The notes under the pieces are model-generated. The model was not told the origin of the DNA and made no database searches. It was given only the letters and a program-made list of their open reading frames with translations. From positions 1-64,000 of the forward strand of contig NZ_JACHFE010000002.1 of the NCBI RefSeq assembly GCF_014201735.1: DNA of 64,000 bases, in the 5' to 3' direction. The position numbers and the translations under genes were made by a program. The DNA comes from Marinobacter oulmenensis. Its GTDB lineage: Bacteria > Pseudomonadota > Gammaproteobacteria > Pseudomonadales > Oleiphilaceae. This document shows, piece by piece, positions 45,009 through 53,917 of this stretch (the stretch's first letter is position 1; each line of letters opens with the position of its first letter).

Positions 45009-46616
45009 TCAGAGTTCCGATGTGTGCTCCGGGCGAAAATTCACGACCTGATTGCGCCCCTTTCTTTTCGCCTCGTAGAGCGCATCGTCCGCCTGTTTCA
45101 TCAGTTGGATTCGGGATGCCAGGCCCGCGCCCGCCCCGTGGAAGGCGACACCGATACTGAGCGTGATGACGCTCGCCGTTGGCGAGGTTGCGTGCGGAAT
45201 GGCCAGTGCGGCAACGGCCGCGCGTAGCTGCTCTGCGGATTTTTCAGCCTGCGATTCGGGGGTGCCCGGCATCAGTACACTGAACTCCTCGCCCCCGGTC
45301 CTGGCTACCATGACCCGGCGTCCCTTTACGGTTTCCTGCAGGCACGAGGCGACCCGGATCAGGCAGGCATCGCCAGCCGGGTGGCCATAATGGTCGTTGT
45401 ACAGTTTGAAGTGGTCGATGTCGATCATCAGTACTGACAGGCTCTGCAGTGACGAGCTATTGAGAATCTGTTCCAGTCGACTGTCGAACGCCCGGCGGTT
45501 GGGCAGAGAGGTCAGAGGGTCCTGCATCGACAGTTTCAGCAGTTCGCGGGATTGGGCATTCTGCTGCTCAAGCATCACCTTGACGTGACGGGCCAGCTTG
45601 CCGATTTCATCGTTCCGTTTGACCAGGCTTGTTGGAACCTGCGTATCGGTGAGGTATGGCAGTCTGTCCCGGGGATTCTGGTTACGGCTGATGAAGCGGC
45701 TAAACAGGCTCAGTGGCTGGAGCACCTGGCGCATCAGCAGTAGCAGCACCAGTCCGATCACGCAGACGAGGAGAACCCCGGTCCACAGAAGAGCGTACCG
45801 GAACACGCGGACCTGGGTCCGGAACTCCTGTCGGGGGATGCGGGTGGCCAGATGGACCACCGGCCCCGTATCGGTATCAGATAACGGGCCGGAGACCCAT
45901 AGATACTCCGGTTGACGTTGAATTGCAGGGGTGTCTGACCCCCGCCTGTTTTCCGGTTGCACCGTCAGCATCACTGGCAGCCCCAACTGCTGTTTGAGCG
46001 ATGTTTCAAGAGACCGGTCAATGAACCTGACCTTGGCAACCCAGCCTTTAGGTGGGCCGGAACCGTCAGTTCGAAGTACCTCAGCAATGCTGACCAGCGC
46101 GGGCATGGGGGTGAGTAGATGGATGTTTCCCTGCGAGTGCCCGATAGCCGGCAGCCAGTGATTAATCTGTTTGATGGTGCTTGAGGCCCAGTCGCATCGG
46201 CCCTCGGTATTGTTACAGGCACCATACTGGTCGTTTGACGGGTTTGTACCTGCGACCCAGACCAGTGAGCGATGGCTATCAAAAAAGGCAGTCAATTGAT
46301 ATTCGAAGTCTTCATACATTTCCCGGCTGAAGTTCGTTCGGGCATAGTCTGACCGCTCGCCCTGAACAAACTCATAAGTATCATCCCAGTGAGCCCAGTC
46401 CCGGGCCTGAGCCGCCAGTGATTGGTGACTATTTCCCAGGGCTGTTCGGGCGCGATCCAGTGCTGCACCGGCCAGATTGTCTTCCTGGCTGATCAGTTTG
46501 GGCATGACAATGAAGCGTTCAATGAAAAACAGGGCCGACAATGCGGAAACGGTGATCAATGCCAGCAGCATGAGGAATTTCTGGATGAGTGACGGGAAGT
46601 AAGGCTGGAATTTCAT
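45009..46616 (-). CDS. Membrane diguanylate cyclase with CHASE4-like sensor
   Basis: The 535-aa protein has an N-terminal membrane helix (LMLLALITVSALSALFFIE), a periplasmic sensor (~residues 40-270, CHASE4-like: GNSHQSLAAQARDWAHWDDTYEFVQGE), a second helix (LLWTGVLLVCVIGLVLLLLM), a HAMP-like linker and a GGDEF domain (residues ~360-530). The active site is ARTGGEEFSVLM, so cyclic di-GMP synthesis is expected. The RxxD inhibitory site is missing (GRRVM precedes), so feedback control may be lost. No EAL domain. Signal sensed unknown. Confidence 0.9.
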   Translation of the reverse strand: MKFQPYFPSLIQKFLMLLALITVSALSALFFIERFIVMPKLISQEDNLAGAALDRARTALGNSHQSLAAQARDWAHWDDTYEFVQGERSDYARTNFSREMYEDFEYQLTAFFDSHRSLVWVAGTNPSNDQYGACNNTEGRCDWASSTIKQINHWLPAIGHSQGNIHLLTPMPALVSIAEVLRTDGSGPPKGWVAKVRFIDRSLETSLKQQLGLPVMLTVQPENRRGSDTPAIQRQPEYLWVSGPLSDTDTGPVVHLATRIPRQEFRTQVRVFRYALLWTGVLLVCVIGLVLLLLMRQVLQPLSLFSRFISRNQNPRDRLPYLTDTQVPTSLVKRNDEIGKLARHVKVMLEQQNAQSRELLKLSMQDPLTSLPNRRAFDSRLEQILNSSSLQSLSVLMIDIDHFKLYNDHYGHPAGDACLIRVASCLQETVKGRRVMVARTGGEEFSVLMPGTPESQAEKSAEQLRAAVAALAIPHATSPTASVITLSIGVAFHGAGAGLASRIQLMKQADDALYEAKRKGRNQVVNFRPEHTSEL

Positions 46617-46876
46617 GTCTGGCAGGGCTCAGTGGCCCAATCCTCCTGTATCGTAATGGCGAAGTGCGCTGGTCTTTACCTCACCTCCTGTACCCAAGGA
46701 TCAAGCCGGGTCCGGCGTCGTATATCTGTAAATGGTACGGTGTATACGACTGATAGTGGCAAAACAGTTCACAAAAACAAGTTTTTTGTCGCCTGGTTTG
46801 ATCGGAATGACAAACGATCGGTAAAAACGTGATAATCATCCGCCAGTTATGCCCACGCAGGACAAGGGAGATCGTT

Positions 46877-47602
46877 ATGAAAACCATAGGACTGATTGGG
46901 GGTATGAGTTGGGAATCGACCCAGACCTATTACCGGTTGATCAATGAGAAAGTGCGTGACCAGCTGGGCGGCCTGCACTCGGCACGCCTGGTGCTGTACA
47001 GCGTGGATTTTGCCGAAATCGAGGCGCTGCAACACCGGGGTGACTGGGAGTCCACGGCGAAGATTCTGGGCGAGGCCGGCAAGGCTCTGGAATCGGCGGG
47101 TGCCGACTTTCTGGTGCTCTGCACCAATACCATGCACAAGATCGCACCCGGCATAGAGGAGGTGATCAATGTGCCTCTGCTTCATATTGCCGATGCCACA
47201 GCCAGTGCCCTGCTGCGGGATGGCATCAGCCGGGTAGGGCTGCTGGGTACCCGTTTCACCATGGAGCAGACGTTTTATATCGAACGCCTGGAGGCTCAGG
47301 GCATCGAGGTTCTGGTTCCGGATCATGACCAGAGGAACACTATCCATTCCGTCATATACGAGGAGCTGTGTCAGGGGGTGGTTAGCCCGGATTCAAAATC
47401 GGCGTATCTCGGCATCGTTGATGCCCTGTCTGATCGTGGCGCGGAAGGGGTGATCCTGGGCTGCACCGAGATCGGCCTGCTCATTCAGGGCAGCGACACG
47501 GATGTGCCGCTTTATGACACCACCGAGATTCATGCGGAACAGGCCGTCAAGCTGGCTCTCCGGGAGGATTCCCCCGTCAAGGCAAGCCAGTGGTTGAGCT
47601 GA
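46877..47602 (+). CDS. Aspartate/glutamate racemase family protein
   Basis: The 241-aa protein begins IGLIGGMSWESTQTYYRLINEKV, typical of the RacX/YgeA group. The two catalytic cysteines lie in LVLCTNTMHK (residue ~85) and VILGCTEIGLL (~197). It racemises an amino acid, often Asp or a broader range. ATG 46877 is preferred to an earlier frame start (46829). Upstream, 46617-46876, I see no gene. Confidence 0.92.
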   Translation: MKTIGLIGGMSWESTQTYYRLINEKVRDQLGGLHSARLVLYSVDFAEIEALQHRGDWESTAKILGEAGKALESAGADFLVLCTNTMHKIAPGIEEVINVPLLHIADATASALLRDGISRVGLLGTRFTMEQTFYIERLEAQGIEVLVPDHDQRNTIHSVIYEELCQGVVSPDSKSAYLGIVDALSDRGAEGVILGCTEIGLLIQGSDTDVPLYDTTEIHAEQAVKLALREDSPVKASQWLS

Positions 47603-48315
47603 GTGTCTGGCTGCAGATAGCCCTGCTGACCCTCGGTGCGGGGATTACCATGTCCGTCGGGGCGGCGCTGGCCGGTATTGAGCGCATCCGTCCCGGCTGG
47701 CTCGAAGACGAATTCCGCCATGCCGTGATCGCCTTCGGCGGTGGCGCCCTGCTGGCGGCAGTGGCTCTGGTTCTGGTGCCTGAAGGCATTCGCAGCCTGT
47801 CTTCATCCGCTGTTTTCGGCTGGTTCGCCGCCGGCGGTGTGGCGTTCATGCTGCTGGACCGCTGGCTGGCGGCCCACGGTACCTCGGCGAGTCAGCTCAC
47901 GGCGATGCTCTCGGACTTTGTGCCCGAAGCCCTGGCGCTGGGCGCAACGTTTACGGTCTCGAGGGAGTCCGGCCTCCTGCTGGCCGGGATCATTGCCCTG
48001 CAGAACCTGCCGGAAGGTTTCAATGCCTATCGTGAACTGGCGTTATCCACGAGGTATCGCGGTTCACGGGTGGTGCTGGCGTTCGCTTTGACGGCGCTGT
48101 TGGGACCGGTGGCGGGACTCACCGGGCATTTCCTGCTCGCCGGCTATGATGATGTGATCGCCTCAATCATGCTGTTTGCGGCCGGGGGCATCCTCTACAT
48201 TATCTTTCAGGACATCGCGCCCCAGGTGCGGTTGCAGAATCACTGGGCGCCGCCGCTCGGTGCAGTGGCGGGCTTTCTGCTTGGAGTCATGGGTAAGCTG
48301 GCCCTGGGCGCCTGA
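47590..48315 (+). CDS. ZIP-like membrane protein with altered metal site
   Basis: The 241-aa protein has eight helices arranged like ZIP metal transporters, with LSDFVPEALALGATF and LQNLPEGFNAY at the places where ZIPs have HNFPEG and HEIPEG motifs. Both histidines are replaced, so zinc transport is doubtful. Start is uncertain: GTG 47590 overlaps the racemase by 13 bp, and no good ribosome site is seen. Confidence 0.78.
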   Translation: MVELSVWLQIALLTLGAGITMSVGAALAGIERIRPGWLEDEFRHAVIAFGGGALLAAVALVLVPEGIRSLSSSAVFGWFAAGGVAFMLLDRWLAAHGTSASQLTAMLSDFVPEALALGATFTVSRESGLLLAGIIALQNLPEGFNAYRELALSTRYRGSRVVLAFALTALLGPVAGLTGHFLLAGYDDVIASIMLFAAGGILYIIFQDIAPQVRLQNHWAPPLGAVAGFLLGVMGKLALGA

Positions 48316-48396
48316 CCCTGTGGCTGAATCCCGCAGAACCAGATACGCCTGTCGCCCGTATAGCTCTCAATATCAGTAGCCAACTAAGGAGTTTCC

Positions 48397-48819
48397 GTGG
48401 ATTTGAGCGCGCAGTATACCGTTATGTTGTGGGGTGTGTTCGTGGTGATTACCACCTGGGTTGTCCAGTGGTTTGTGGCCAGTCTCACCAAGGCGTCGCA
48501 GCCGGGAGCCATTCCCGGACGTATTGATGCCTCACTGAGCCATGACTCGTTTGTCTTTCGGGCTCACCGGACGTTCATGAATTCTCTGGAAAATGTTCCG
48601 GCCATGCTGGGGACCGCTTTCCTGGCGGTTCTGGCGGGGGCGGATCCGTTCTGGTCGGGTTTGCTGGTGTGGGTGTTTGCCGTTGCCCGGATTATTCATA
48701 TGGCGCTGTATTACGCCATTGCCACCGAGCGCAATCCAAGCCCGCGAAGCTATTTCTTCATGATTGGCATGCTGGCGCAAATAGGGCTACTGGGGGTGTG
48801 TGCTGCGGGCCTGGTCTGA
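48397..48819 (+). CDS. MAPEG-family membrane protein
   Basis: The 140-aa protein has four helices and the MAPEG pattern: FRAHRTFMNSLENVPAMLGTAFLAVLAGADP, then FAVARIIHMALYYAIATERNPSPRSYFFMIG. MAPEG proteins include glutathione transferases and peroxidases acting on lipid substrates. Starts at GTG 48397 behind AAGGAG. Confidence 0.9.
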   Translation: MDLSAQYTVMLWGVFVVITTWVVQWFVASLTKASQPGAIPGRIDASLSHDSFVFRAHRTFMNSLENVPAMLGTAFLAVLAGADPFWSGLLVWVFAVARIIHMALYYAIATERNPSPRSYFFMIGMLAQIGLLGVCAAGLV

Positions 48820-48834
48820 CCCGCAGCCGTTTAA

Positions 48835-49023
48835 TCAACCGCCTTTTTTATCGCCTTCTTCCTTGGCGGCAAGAATCCGCTCCAGGTTCTGGTGCAGCAT
48901 TTCTTCGAGCTTGATCAGCTGTTCGCGGTTTTTTTCATTCGGGCGGTTGGTGTAGAGATCAACGTAGGTCCGGGTGATCTCGTCGAGAATGGGGTGGAGC
49001 TTTTTGTGCTCTTCATCGGCCAT
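48835..49023 (-). CDS. Small charged helical protein
   Basis: A 62-aa protein, mostly charged helix (RPNEKNREQLIKLEEMLHQNLERILAAKEEG), with a good ribosome site (GGAGGG) before the ATG. No family recognised. Confidence 0.7.
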   Translation of the reverse strand: MADEEHKKLHPILDEITRTYVDLYTNRPNEKNREQLIKLEEMLHQNLERILAAKEEGDKKGG

Positions 49024-49122
49024 AATCCTGCCCTCCTTTGGACTTGATCCGACTTCGTGTTGGATATCACCACGTTACCCCGGAGCTACTTCCGGGGCAA
49101 GCGTGGTCAGGGCGGGCCTGGC

Positions 49123-50331
49123 TTACTCCATGTTGGTTGCGCCGATACGATGGATGGTCAGATCGGCCCCGTTGAACTCTTCCTCTTCGCTCAGGCGAAG
49201 GCCGGAGATTCTGGCAATGACGCCATAGACAATCAGGCCACCAATAAAGGCAACAGCAACGCCGGCGAGTGCGCCGATGATCTGTGACATCAGGCTGACG
49301 CCCCCGAGGCCGCCCAGTGCCTCATTACCAAAGATACCGGCTGCGATGGCTCCCCAGACACCGCAGATACCGTGCAGCGGCCAGACACCCAGTACGTCGT
49401 CCAGTCGCTCGATCCGGTCCTGGGCCCATTCGAACATCACCACGAAAATGGCGCCGGCGATGCCGCCGGTGATCAGTGCCCCTACCGGGTGCATCAGATC
49501 GGACCCGGCACATACGGCGACCAGGCCGGCCAGCGGGCCGTTGTGGATAAAGCCGGGGTCCTTGCGGCCCATAAGCATGGACACAAGGATGCCGCCCACC
49601 ATGGCCATCAGGCTGTTCACGGCAACCAGGCCGCTGATGCCGTCCAGGGTCTGGGCTGACATGACGTTGAAGCCGAACCAGCCGACGGTAAGAATCCAGG
49701 CACCCAGTGCCAGAAAGGGAATGTTGGATGGTGCAAAGGCGACAACGCGGCCATTGCGATAACGACCGGTCCGGGCACCCAGGAGCAGGACGGCGGCCAG
49801 GGCGATCCAGCCACCGACGGCATGCACCACAACAGAGCCGGCAAAGTCGTGAAATCCTGCACCAAACTGGCTCTCAAGCCAGGCCTGGAAACCGTAGTTG
49901 CCGTTCCAGACAATCCCTTCGAAAAACGGATAGACGAAGGCAACAATCAGGCCGGAGGCAATCAGCATCGGGTAGAAACGGGCCCGCTCAGCAATGCCGC
50001 CGGAGACAATGGCCGGGATGGCGGCGGCGAAGGTCATCAGGAAGAAAAACTTCACCAGTTCATAGCCGTTGGCTTCGGTTAACTGCGCGGCGCTGGTGAG
50101 AAAATGGCTGTCGTAGGCGATGGTGTAGCCGACAAAAAAGTAGGCAACCGCCGAGATGCCGAAGTCGGTCATGATCTTGACCACCGCGTTGACCTGGTTC
50201 TTGTGCCGCACGGTTCCCACTTCCAGGAAGGCGAAGCCGGCGTGCATGGCCAGAACCATGATGGCGCCGATGAGAATGAACAGGGTGTTGGTGCTGTCAG
50301 TCAGAGTATGAACTGCGCTCGTGATATCCAC
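49123..50331 (-). CDS. amtB: Ammonium transporter Amt
   Basis: The 402-aa protein has eleven helices and the paired histidines of the ammonium pore: FHDFAGSVVVHAVGG (~residue 162) and WPLHGICG (~302). Signature Phe gate and the AHAGFAFLEVG start are also visible. It takes up ammonium. A sigma-54 promoter lies 73 bp upstream, implying control by nitrogen through NtrC. No glnK gene accompanies it here. Confidence 0.93.
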   Translation of the reverse strand: MDITSAVHTLTDSTNTLFILIGAIMVLAMHAGFAFLEVGTVRHKNQVNAVVKIMTDFGISAVAYFFVGYTIAYDSHFLTSAAQLTEANGYELVKFFFLMTFAAAIPAIVSGGIAERARFYPMLIASGLIVAFVYPFFEGIVWNGNYGFQAWLESQFGAGFHDFAGSVVVHAVGGWIALAAVLLLGARTGRYRNGRVVAFAPSNIPFLALGAWILTVGWFGFNVMSAQTLDGISGLVAVNSLMAMVGGILVSMLMGRKDPGFIHNGPLAGLVAVCAGSDLMHPVGALITGGIAGAIFVVMFEWAQDRIERLDDVLGVWPLHGICGVWGAIAAGIFGNEALGGLGGVSLMSQIIGALAGVAVAFIGGLIVYGVIARISGLRLSEEEEFNGADLTIHRIGATNME

Positions 50332-50403
50332 GGATCTCTAGCTCCTGATTTCTTGATGTTTTTCCGCTCTCTGGCGGCTTGTGCACGAGAAGCGAACACT
50401 AAA

Positions 50404-50419
50404 AGCAAGTAGTGTTCCA
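50404..50419 (-). promoter_or_regulatory. Sigma-54 promoter of amtB
   Basis: On the minus strand the sequence TGGAACACTACTTGCT has GG and GC exactly 10 bp apart, matching the -24/-12 consensus TGGCACN5TTGCT closely. It lies 73-88 bp before the amtB start. Confidence 0.85.
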
Positions 50420-50495
50420 AAATGGTTCATATTTCGACGGGTTAACGGGTTAGCAGAGCTTTGTCTGTTAAATGATCAATTCTTTTGCCGGGAGT

Positions 50496-50512
50496 TGCAC
50501 CATGAATGTGCG
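50496..50512. promoter_or_regulatory. Possible NtrC-binding site
   Basis: TGCACC, five bases, then TGTGCG resembles the NtrC dyad TGCACCN5GGTGCA, with two mismatches in the second half. It lies about 77 bp upstream of the sigma-54 promoter, a suitable enhancer distance. A second, poorly spaced candidate starts at 50524 (CGCACC and CGTGCA 8 bp apart). Confidence 0.5.
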
Positions 50513-50634
50513 CAATCCGGGGTGTCGCACCAAACTGTTCGTGCAGGGTGATCGGGAGCTCCGGGTGCTGTTACCGTCTGTCTTGAGGTAAAGTCGGGAA
50601 TCAACCGTCAATACAGTCATGTGGAGACCGATCT

Positions 50635-51507
50635 ATGAGTGACCCAACCTACACACCGCCCCGAGTCTGGAAGTGGGATCCCGGTAACGGCGGTAAATTT
50701 GCCAGTATCAACCGCCCCATCGCCGGCCCCACCCACGACAGGGAGCTACCGGTCGGTGAGCATCCGTTTCAGCTGTATTCGCTGGCGACGCCTAACGGTG
50801 TGAAAGCCACAATCATGTTTGAGGAGCTGCTGGAAAAGGGCATCAAGGAGGCGGAGTATGACGCCTGGCTGGTGCGAATCACGGAAGGCGAGCAGTTCAG
50901 CAGTGGTTTCGTGAAGGTGAACCCGAATTCGAAAATTCCGGCCATGATGGATCGGAGTGTGGAACCGGGTATCCGCCTGTTTGAGTCCGGCTCTATCCTG
51001 TTTTATCTGGCCGAAAAATTCGGTGAGTTTCTTCCCTCCGATCCCGCTGCGCGGGCTGAAACCATGAACTGGCTGTTCTGGCAGATGGGCAGTGCGCCTT
51101 TCCTTGGCGGCGGCTTCGGTCATTTCTATGCCTACGCGCCGGAGAAGTACGAATACCCCATCAATCGCTACACCATGGAGGTGAAGCGCCAACTGGATGT
51201 GCTCAATCGTCAGCTGGCGGATAACCGGTATATTATCGGGGATGAGTACACCATTGCCGATATGGCGATCTGGCCCTGGTACGGTGCGGTGGTCAAGAAT
51301 CTGGTGTATGACGCGGCCGAGTTTCTGGAGGCCCATACCTATACCCATGTGATCCGGTGGGCTGATGAGGTGGCCCAGCGCCCGGGGGTTCGTCGTGGCC
51401 GCATGGTGAACAAGACCTGGGGCGAGCTGTCCTCGCAGCTGCATGAACGCCATGACGCCAGTGACTTTGAACTGCGCACCCAGGACAAGCTGGAACAAGG
51501 GAAGTAA
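50635..51507 (+). CDS. yghU: YghU-type glutathione transferase
   Basis: The 290-aa protein matches the nu-class GST family: GNGGKFASINRPIAGPTHDRELPVGEHPFQLYSLATPNGVKATIMFEELLEKGI with the conserved Thr/Asn pair, and QFSSGFVKVNPNSKIPAMMD. It binds two GSH and acts as a disulfide-bond reductase. The C-terminal domain is complete. Starts at ATG 50635. The Lon-like protease gene follows 13 bp later. Confidence 0.93.
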   Translation: MSDPTYTPPRVWKWDPGNGGKFASINRPIAGPTHDRELPVGEHPFQLYSLATPNGVKATIMFEELLEKGIKEAEYDAWLVRITEGEQFSSGFVKVNPNSKIPAMMDRSVEPGIRLFESGSILFYLAEKFGEFLPSDPAARAETMNWLFWQMGSAPFLGGGFGHFYAYAPEKYEYPINRYTMEVKRQLDVLNRQLADNRYIIGDEYTIADMAIWPWYGAVVKNLVYDAAEFLEAHTYTHVIRWADEVAQRPGVRRGRMVNKTWGELSSQLHERHDASDFELRTQDKLEQGK

Positions 51508-51520
51508 TCAAGGAGTAGAC

Positions 51521-53917
51521 ATGGCACGGCCCGCCCCTCTGTCGGAACAAGAGATTTATCACCGCTGCCCGCTGGACAAGCTGGAGTTCGACACCACCGA
51601 ATCACTGGAGGACCTTGACCTTCCCTTCGGTCAGGACCGTGTACTGCGGGCTCTGGAATTCGGGGCCAGTATGAAAGCGGATGGTTTCAACCTGTTTGTT
51701 CTGGGGCCGACCGGTGCGGGCAAGCATGAGCTGGTGCGTCGTTTCCTCGACCGCCATGCCGCCGATAGTCCCGTCCCATCCGATTGGTGCCATGTCTACA
51801 ATTTCAGCCACTCGGACCGGCCGGGTGTCATCCGGCTACCGGCGGGCGAGGGCAGAGCTTTCAAGGACGACATGAATGAGCTGGTCGGTGAGCTGAAGAC
51901 AGCGATTCCGGCCACCTTCGAGAGTGAGGAATACCAGGCCAGAATCCAGGAACTTCAGGAGGAGGTCTCCCGGCGTCAGCACCAGGGGCTGTTCGAGATC
52001 CAGGAGGAGGCCAACCGTAACAACATTGCCATGCTCACCACGCCGGCCGGTTTCACCTTTGCCCCCATGCGGGACGGAGAGGTTATTGACCCGGATGAGT
52101 ACAAGAATTTTTCGGATCAGGAAAAAGAGCTGATCGAGAGCAAGGTGGAAGACCTGCAGAAAAAGCTCCAGCAGGCGATCCAGCAGATTCCCCGTCTGCG
52201 CAAGGAGGTACGTGAACGTATCCACGCGCTGAATGAGGAAATGGTTCAGCTCACCCTGGGTGGCCCGATGGGGGCTCTGAGGGAGAAATGGGCGAATCTG
52301 GAAGACATCGTAGCCTATCTGGATGCGGTCCGGGAGGATGTGGTGGAGCACGCCGAAGCCTTTCAGGACAATGAAAACGGACCGCCCCAGGGGCTGCTCA
52401 ACCGTTACCGGGTGAATCTGCTGGTGGACAATGCCGACACCCGGGGCGCGCCGGTGATCTACGAAGACCTGCCCAGCCACCAGCATCTGGTCGGGCAGAT
52501 CGAACACCGGGCTCACCAGGGCAGTCTGTACACCGACTTCACGCTGATCCGCAGTGGCTCCCTGCATCGGGCCAACGGGGGCTACCTGATTCTGGATGCC
52601 CGGCGGGTGCTGTCCCAGGCCATGGCCTGGGACAGCCTCAAGCGGATTCTCCTGTCCGGCGAAATCCGGATCGAGTCGCTGGAGCGGCTGTACGGCCTGG
52701 CGTCCACGGTGAGCCTGCAACCTCAGCCCATCCCCCTATCCGTCAAGGTGGTTATGGTGGGGGATCGGACGCTCTATTACCTGTTGTCCCATTACGATCC
52801 CGATTTCCTGGATCTGTTCAAGGTCGAGGCGGACTTTGAGGACGACCTTGAGCGCGACGAGCAGAGCTACGCACTCTATGCCCGCATGATTGCCACCATG
52901 GCCCGGGGTGGTGGGCTGAGAGCCCTGGACCGGGCAGCGGTCGCCCGTCTGATCGAGCATGCCAGTCGGCTGGCGGCGGATCAGAAGAAGCTGACGGCCC
53001 ATGATCGTGTCCTCAAGGATCTGCTCAGCGAGGCCGATTACTGGGCCGGTCAGGGCCACTGCCGGTTCATCGAGGCGTGCCACGTACAGCAGGCCATTGA
53101 TGAGCGCGAATACCGCGCCAGTCGCATTCGTGAGCGCAGTCTGGAACAGATTCGCCGGGGCGTGGTAATGATTGCCACCGAGGGTGAACAGGGCGGGCAG
53201 GTCAATGGCCTGTCGGTCCTGCAGCTGGGTGCGACCCTGTTCGGTCAGCCCACCCGGATTACCGCGACAGCCCGGCCGGGCCGGGGCCAGGTGGTGGACA
53301 TCGAACGGGAGGCCAAGCTTGGTGGCCCGATTCACAGCAAGGCGGTCATGATTCTTTCCCGCTTCCTGGCCAACCGGTATGCCCCGATGGGCGAGTTGTC
53401 ACTGTCCGCCAGTCTGGCGTTTGAACAGTCCTACGGCGGTGTCGAAGGGGATTCCGCCTCGGTGGCGGAAACCTGCGTGCTGCTGTCGGCCATCACCGGC
53501 GTTCCGTTAAAGCAGTCGCTGGCCGTTACCGGCTCGATGAACCAGCAGGGCGAAGTGCAGGCTGTGGGTGGGGTGAACGAGAAAATCGAGGGCTTCTTCC
53601 GTGTCTGCCAGCAGAATGGCGGTGTGGACGGCCAGGGCGTGTTGCTGCCTGCCAGTAATGTCGAGCACCTGATGCTCAATGAAGAGATCCGTGAAGCGGT
53701 CCGGGAAGGACGCTTTTCTATCTATCCGGTTCGTCATATTGATCAGGCCATCGAGCTGATGACTGGCAGGGTCCCGGGCGAAGCAGAGCCGGGGGCGGAG
53801 TTTCCGGAGGGCAGTTTCAACCGCCAGGTGGCGGACCGCCTCGCGGCGTTTGCGGAGGTGGGCCGGCGCACCGACGATGAGGGAGAGGGTGGCAATGGCA
53901 AAGCCTATGATGCCTGA
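51521..53917 (+). CDS. Lon-like ATP-dependent protease (YcbZ/LonB-like)
   Basis: The 798-aa protein starts at ATG 51521 behind AAGGAG. It has an AAA+ module with Walker A LGPTGAGKHEL (~residue 65), a long helical insert (residues ~130-300), and a C-terminal Lon-type serine protease domain: catalytic Ser in GVEGDSASVAETCVLLS and Lys in GGVNEKIEGFFRVC. This matches the Lon-related family of E. coli YcbZ, not classic LonA. It degrades misfolded proteins. The stress-protein gene overlaps its end by 23 bp. Confidence 0.88.
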   Translation: MARPAPLSEQEIYHRCPLDKLEFDTTESLEDLDLPFGQDRVLRALEFGASMKADGFNLFVLGPTGAGKHELVRRFLDRHAADSPVPSDWCHVYNFSHSDRPGVIRLPAGEGRAFKDDMNELVGELKTAIPATFESEEYQARIQELQEEVSRRQHQGLFEIQEEANRNNIAMLTTPAGFTFAPMRDGEVIDPDEYKNFSDQEKELIESKVEDLQKKLQQAIQQIPRLRKEVRERIHALNEEMVQLTLGGPMGALREKWANLEDIVAYLDAVREDVVEHAEAFQDNENGPPQGLLNRYRVNLLVDNADTRGAPVIYEDLPSHQHLVGQIEHRAHQGSLYTDFTLIRSGSLHRANGGYLILDARRVLSQAMAWDSLKRILLSGEIRIESLERLYGLASTVSLQPQPIPLSVKVVMVGDRTLYYLLSHYDPDFLDLFKVEADFEDDLERDEQSYALYARMIATMARGGGLRALDRAAVARLIEHASRLAADQKKLTAHDRVLKDLLSEADYWAGQGHCRFIEACHVQQAIDEREYRASRIRERSLEQIRRGVVMIATEGEQGGQVNGLSVLQLGATLFGQPTRITATARPGRGQVVDIEREAKLGGPIHSKAVMILSRFLANRYAPMGELSLSASLAFEQSYGGVEGDSASVAETCVLLSAITGVPLKQSLAVTGSMNQQGEVQAVGGVNEKIEGFFRVCQQNGGVDGQGVLLPASNVEHLMLNEEIREAVREGRFSIYPVRHIDQAIELMTGRVPGEAEPGAEFPEGSFNRQVADRLAAFAEVGRRTDDEGEGGNGKAYDA

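Noticed and set aside
50524..50543. Second NtrC dyad (CGCACC and CGTGCA)
   Set aside because: Spacing of 8 bp does not fit the 5-bp NtrC consensus.
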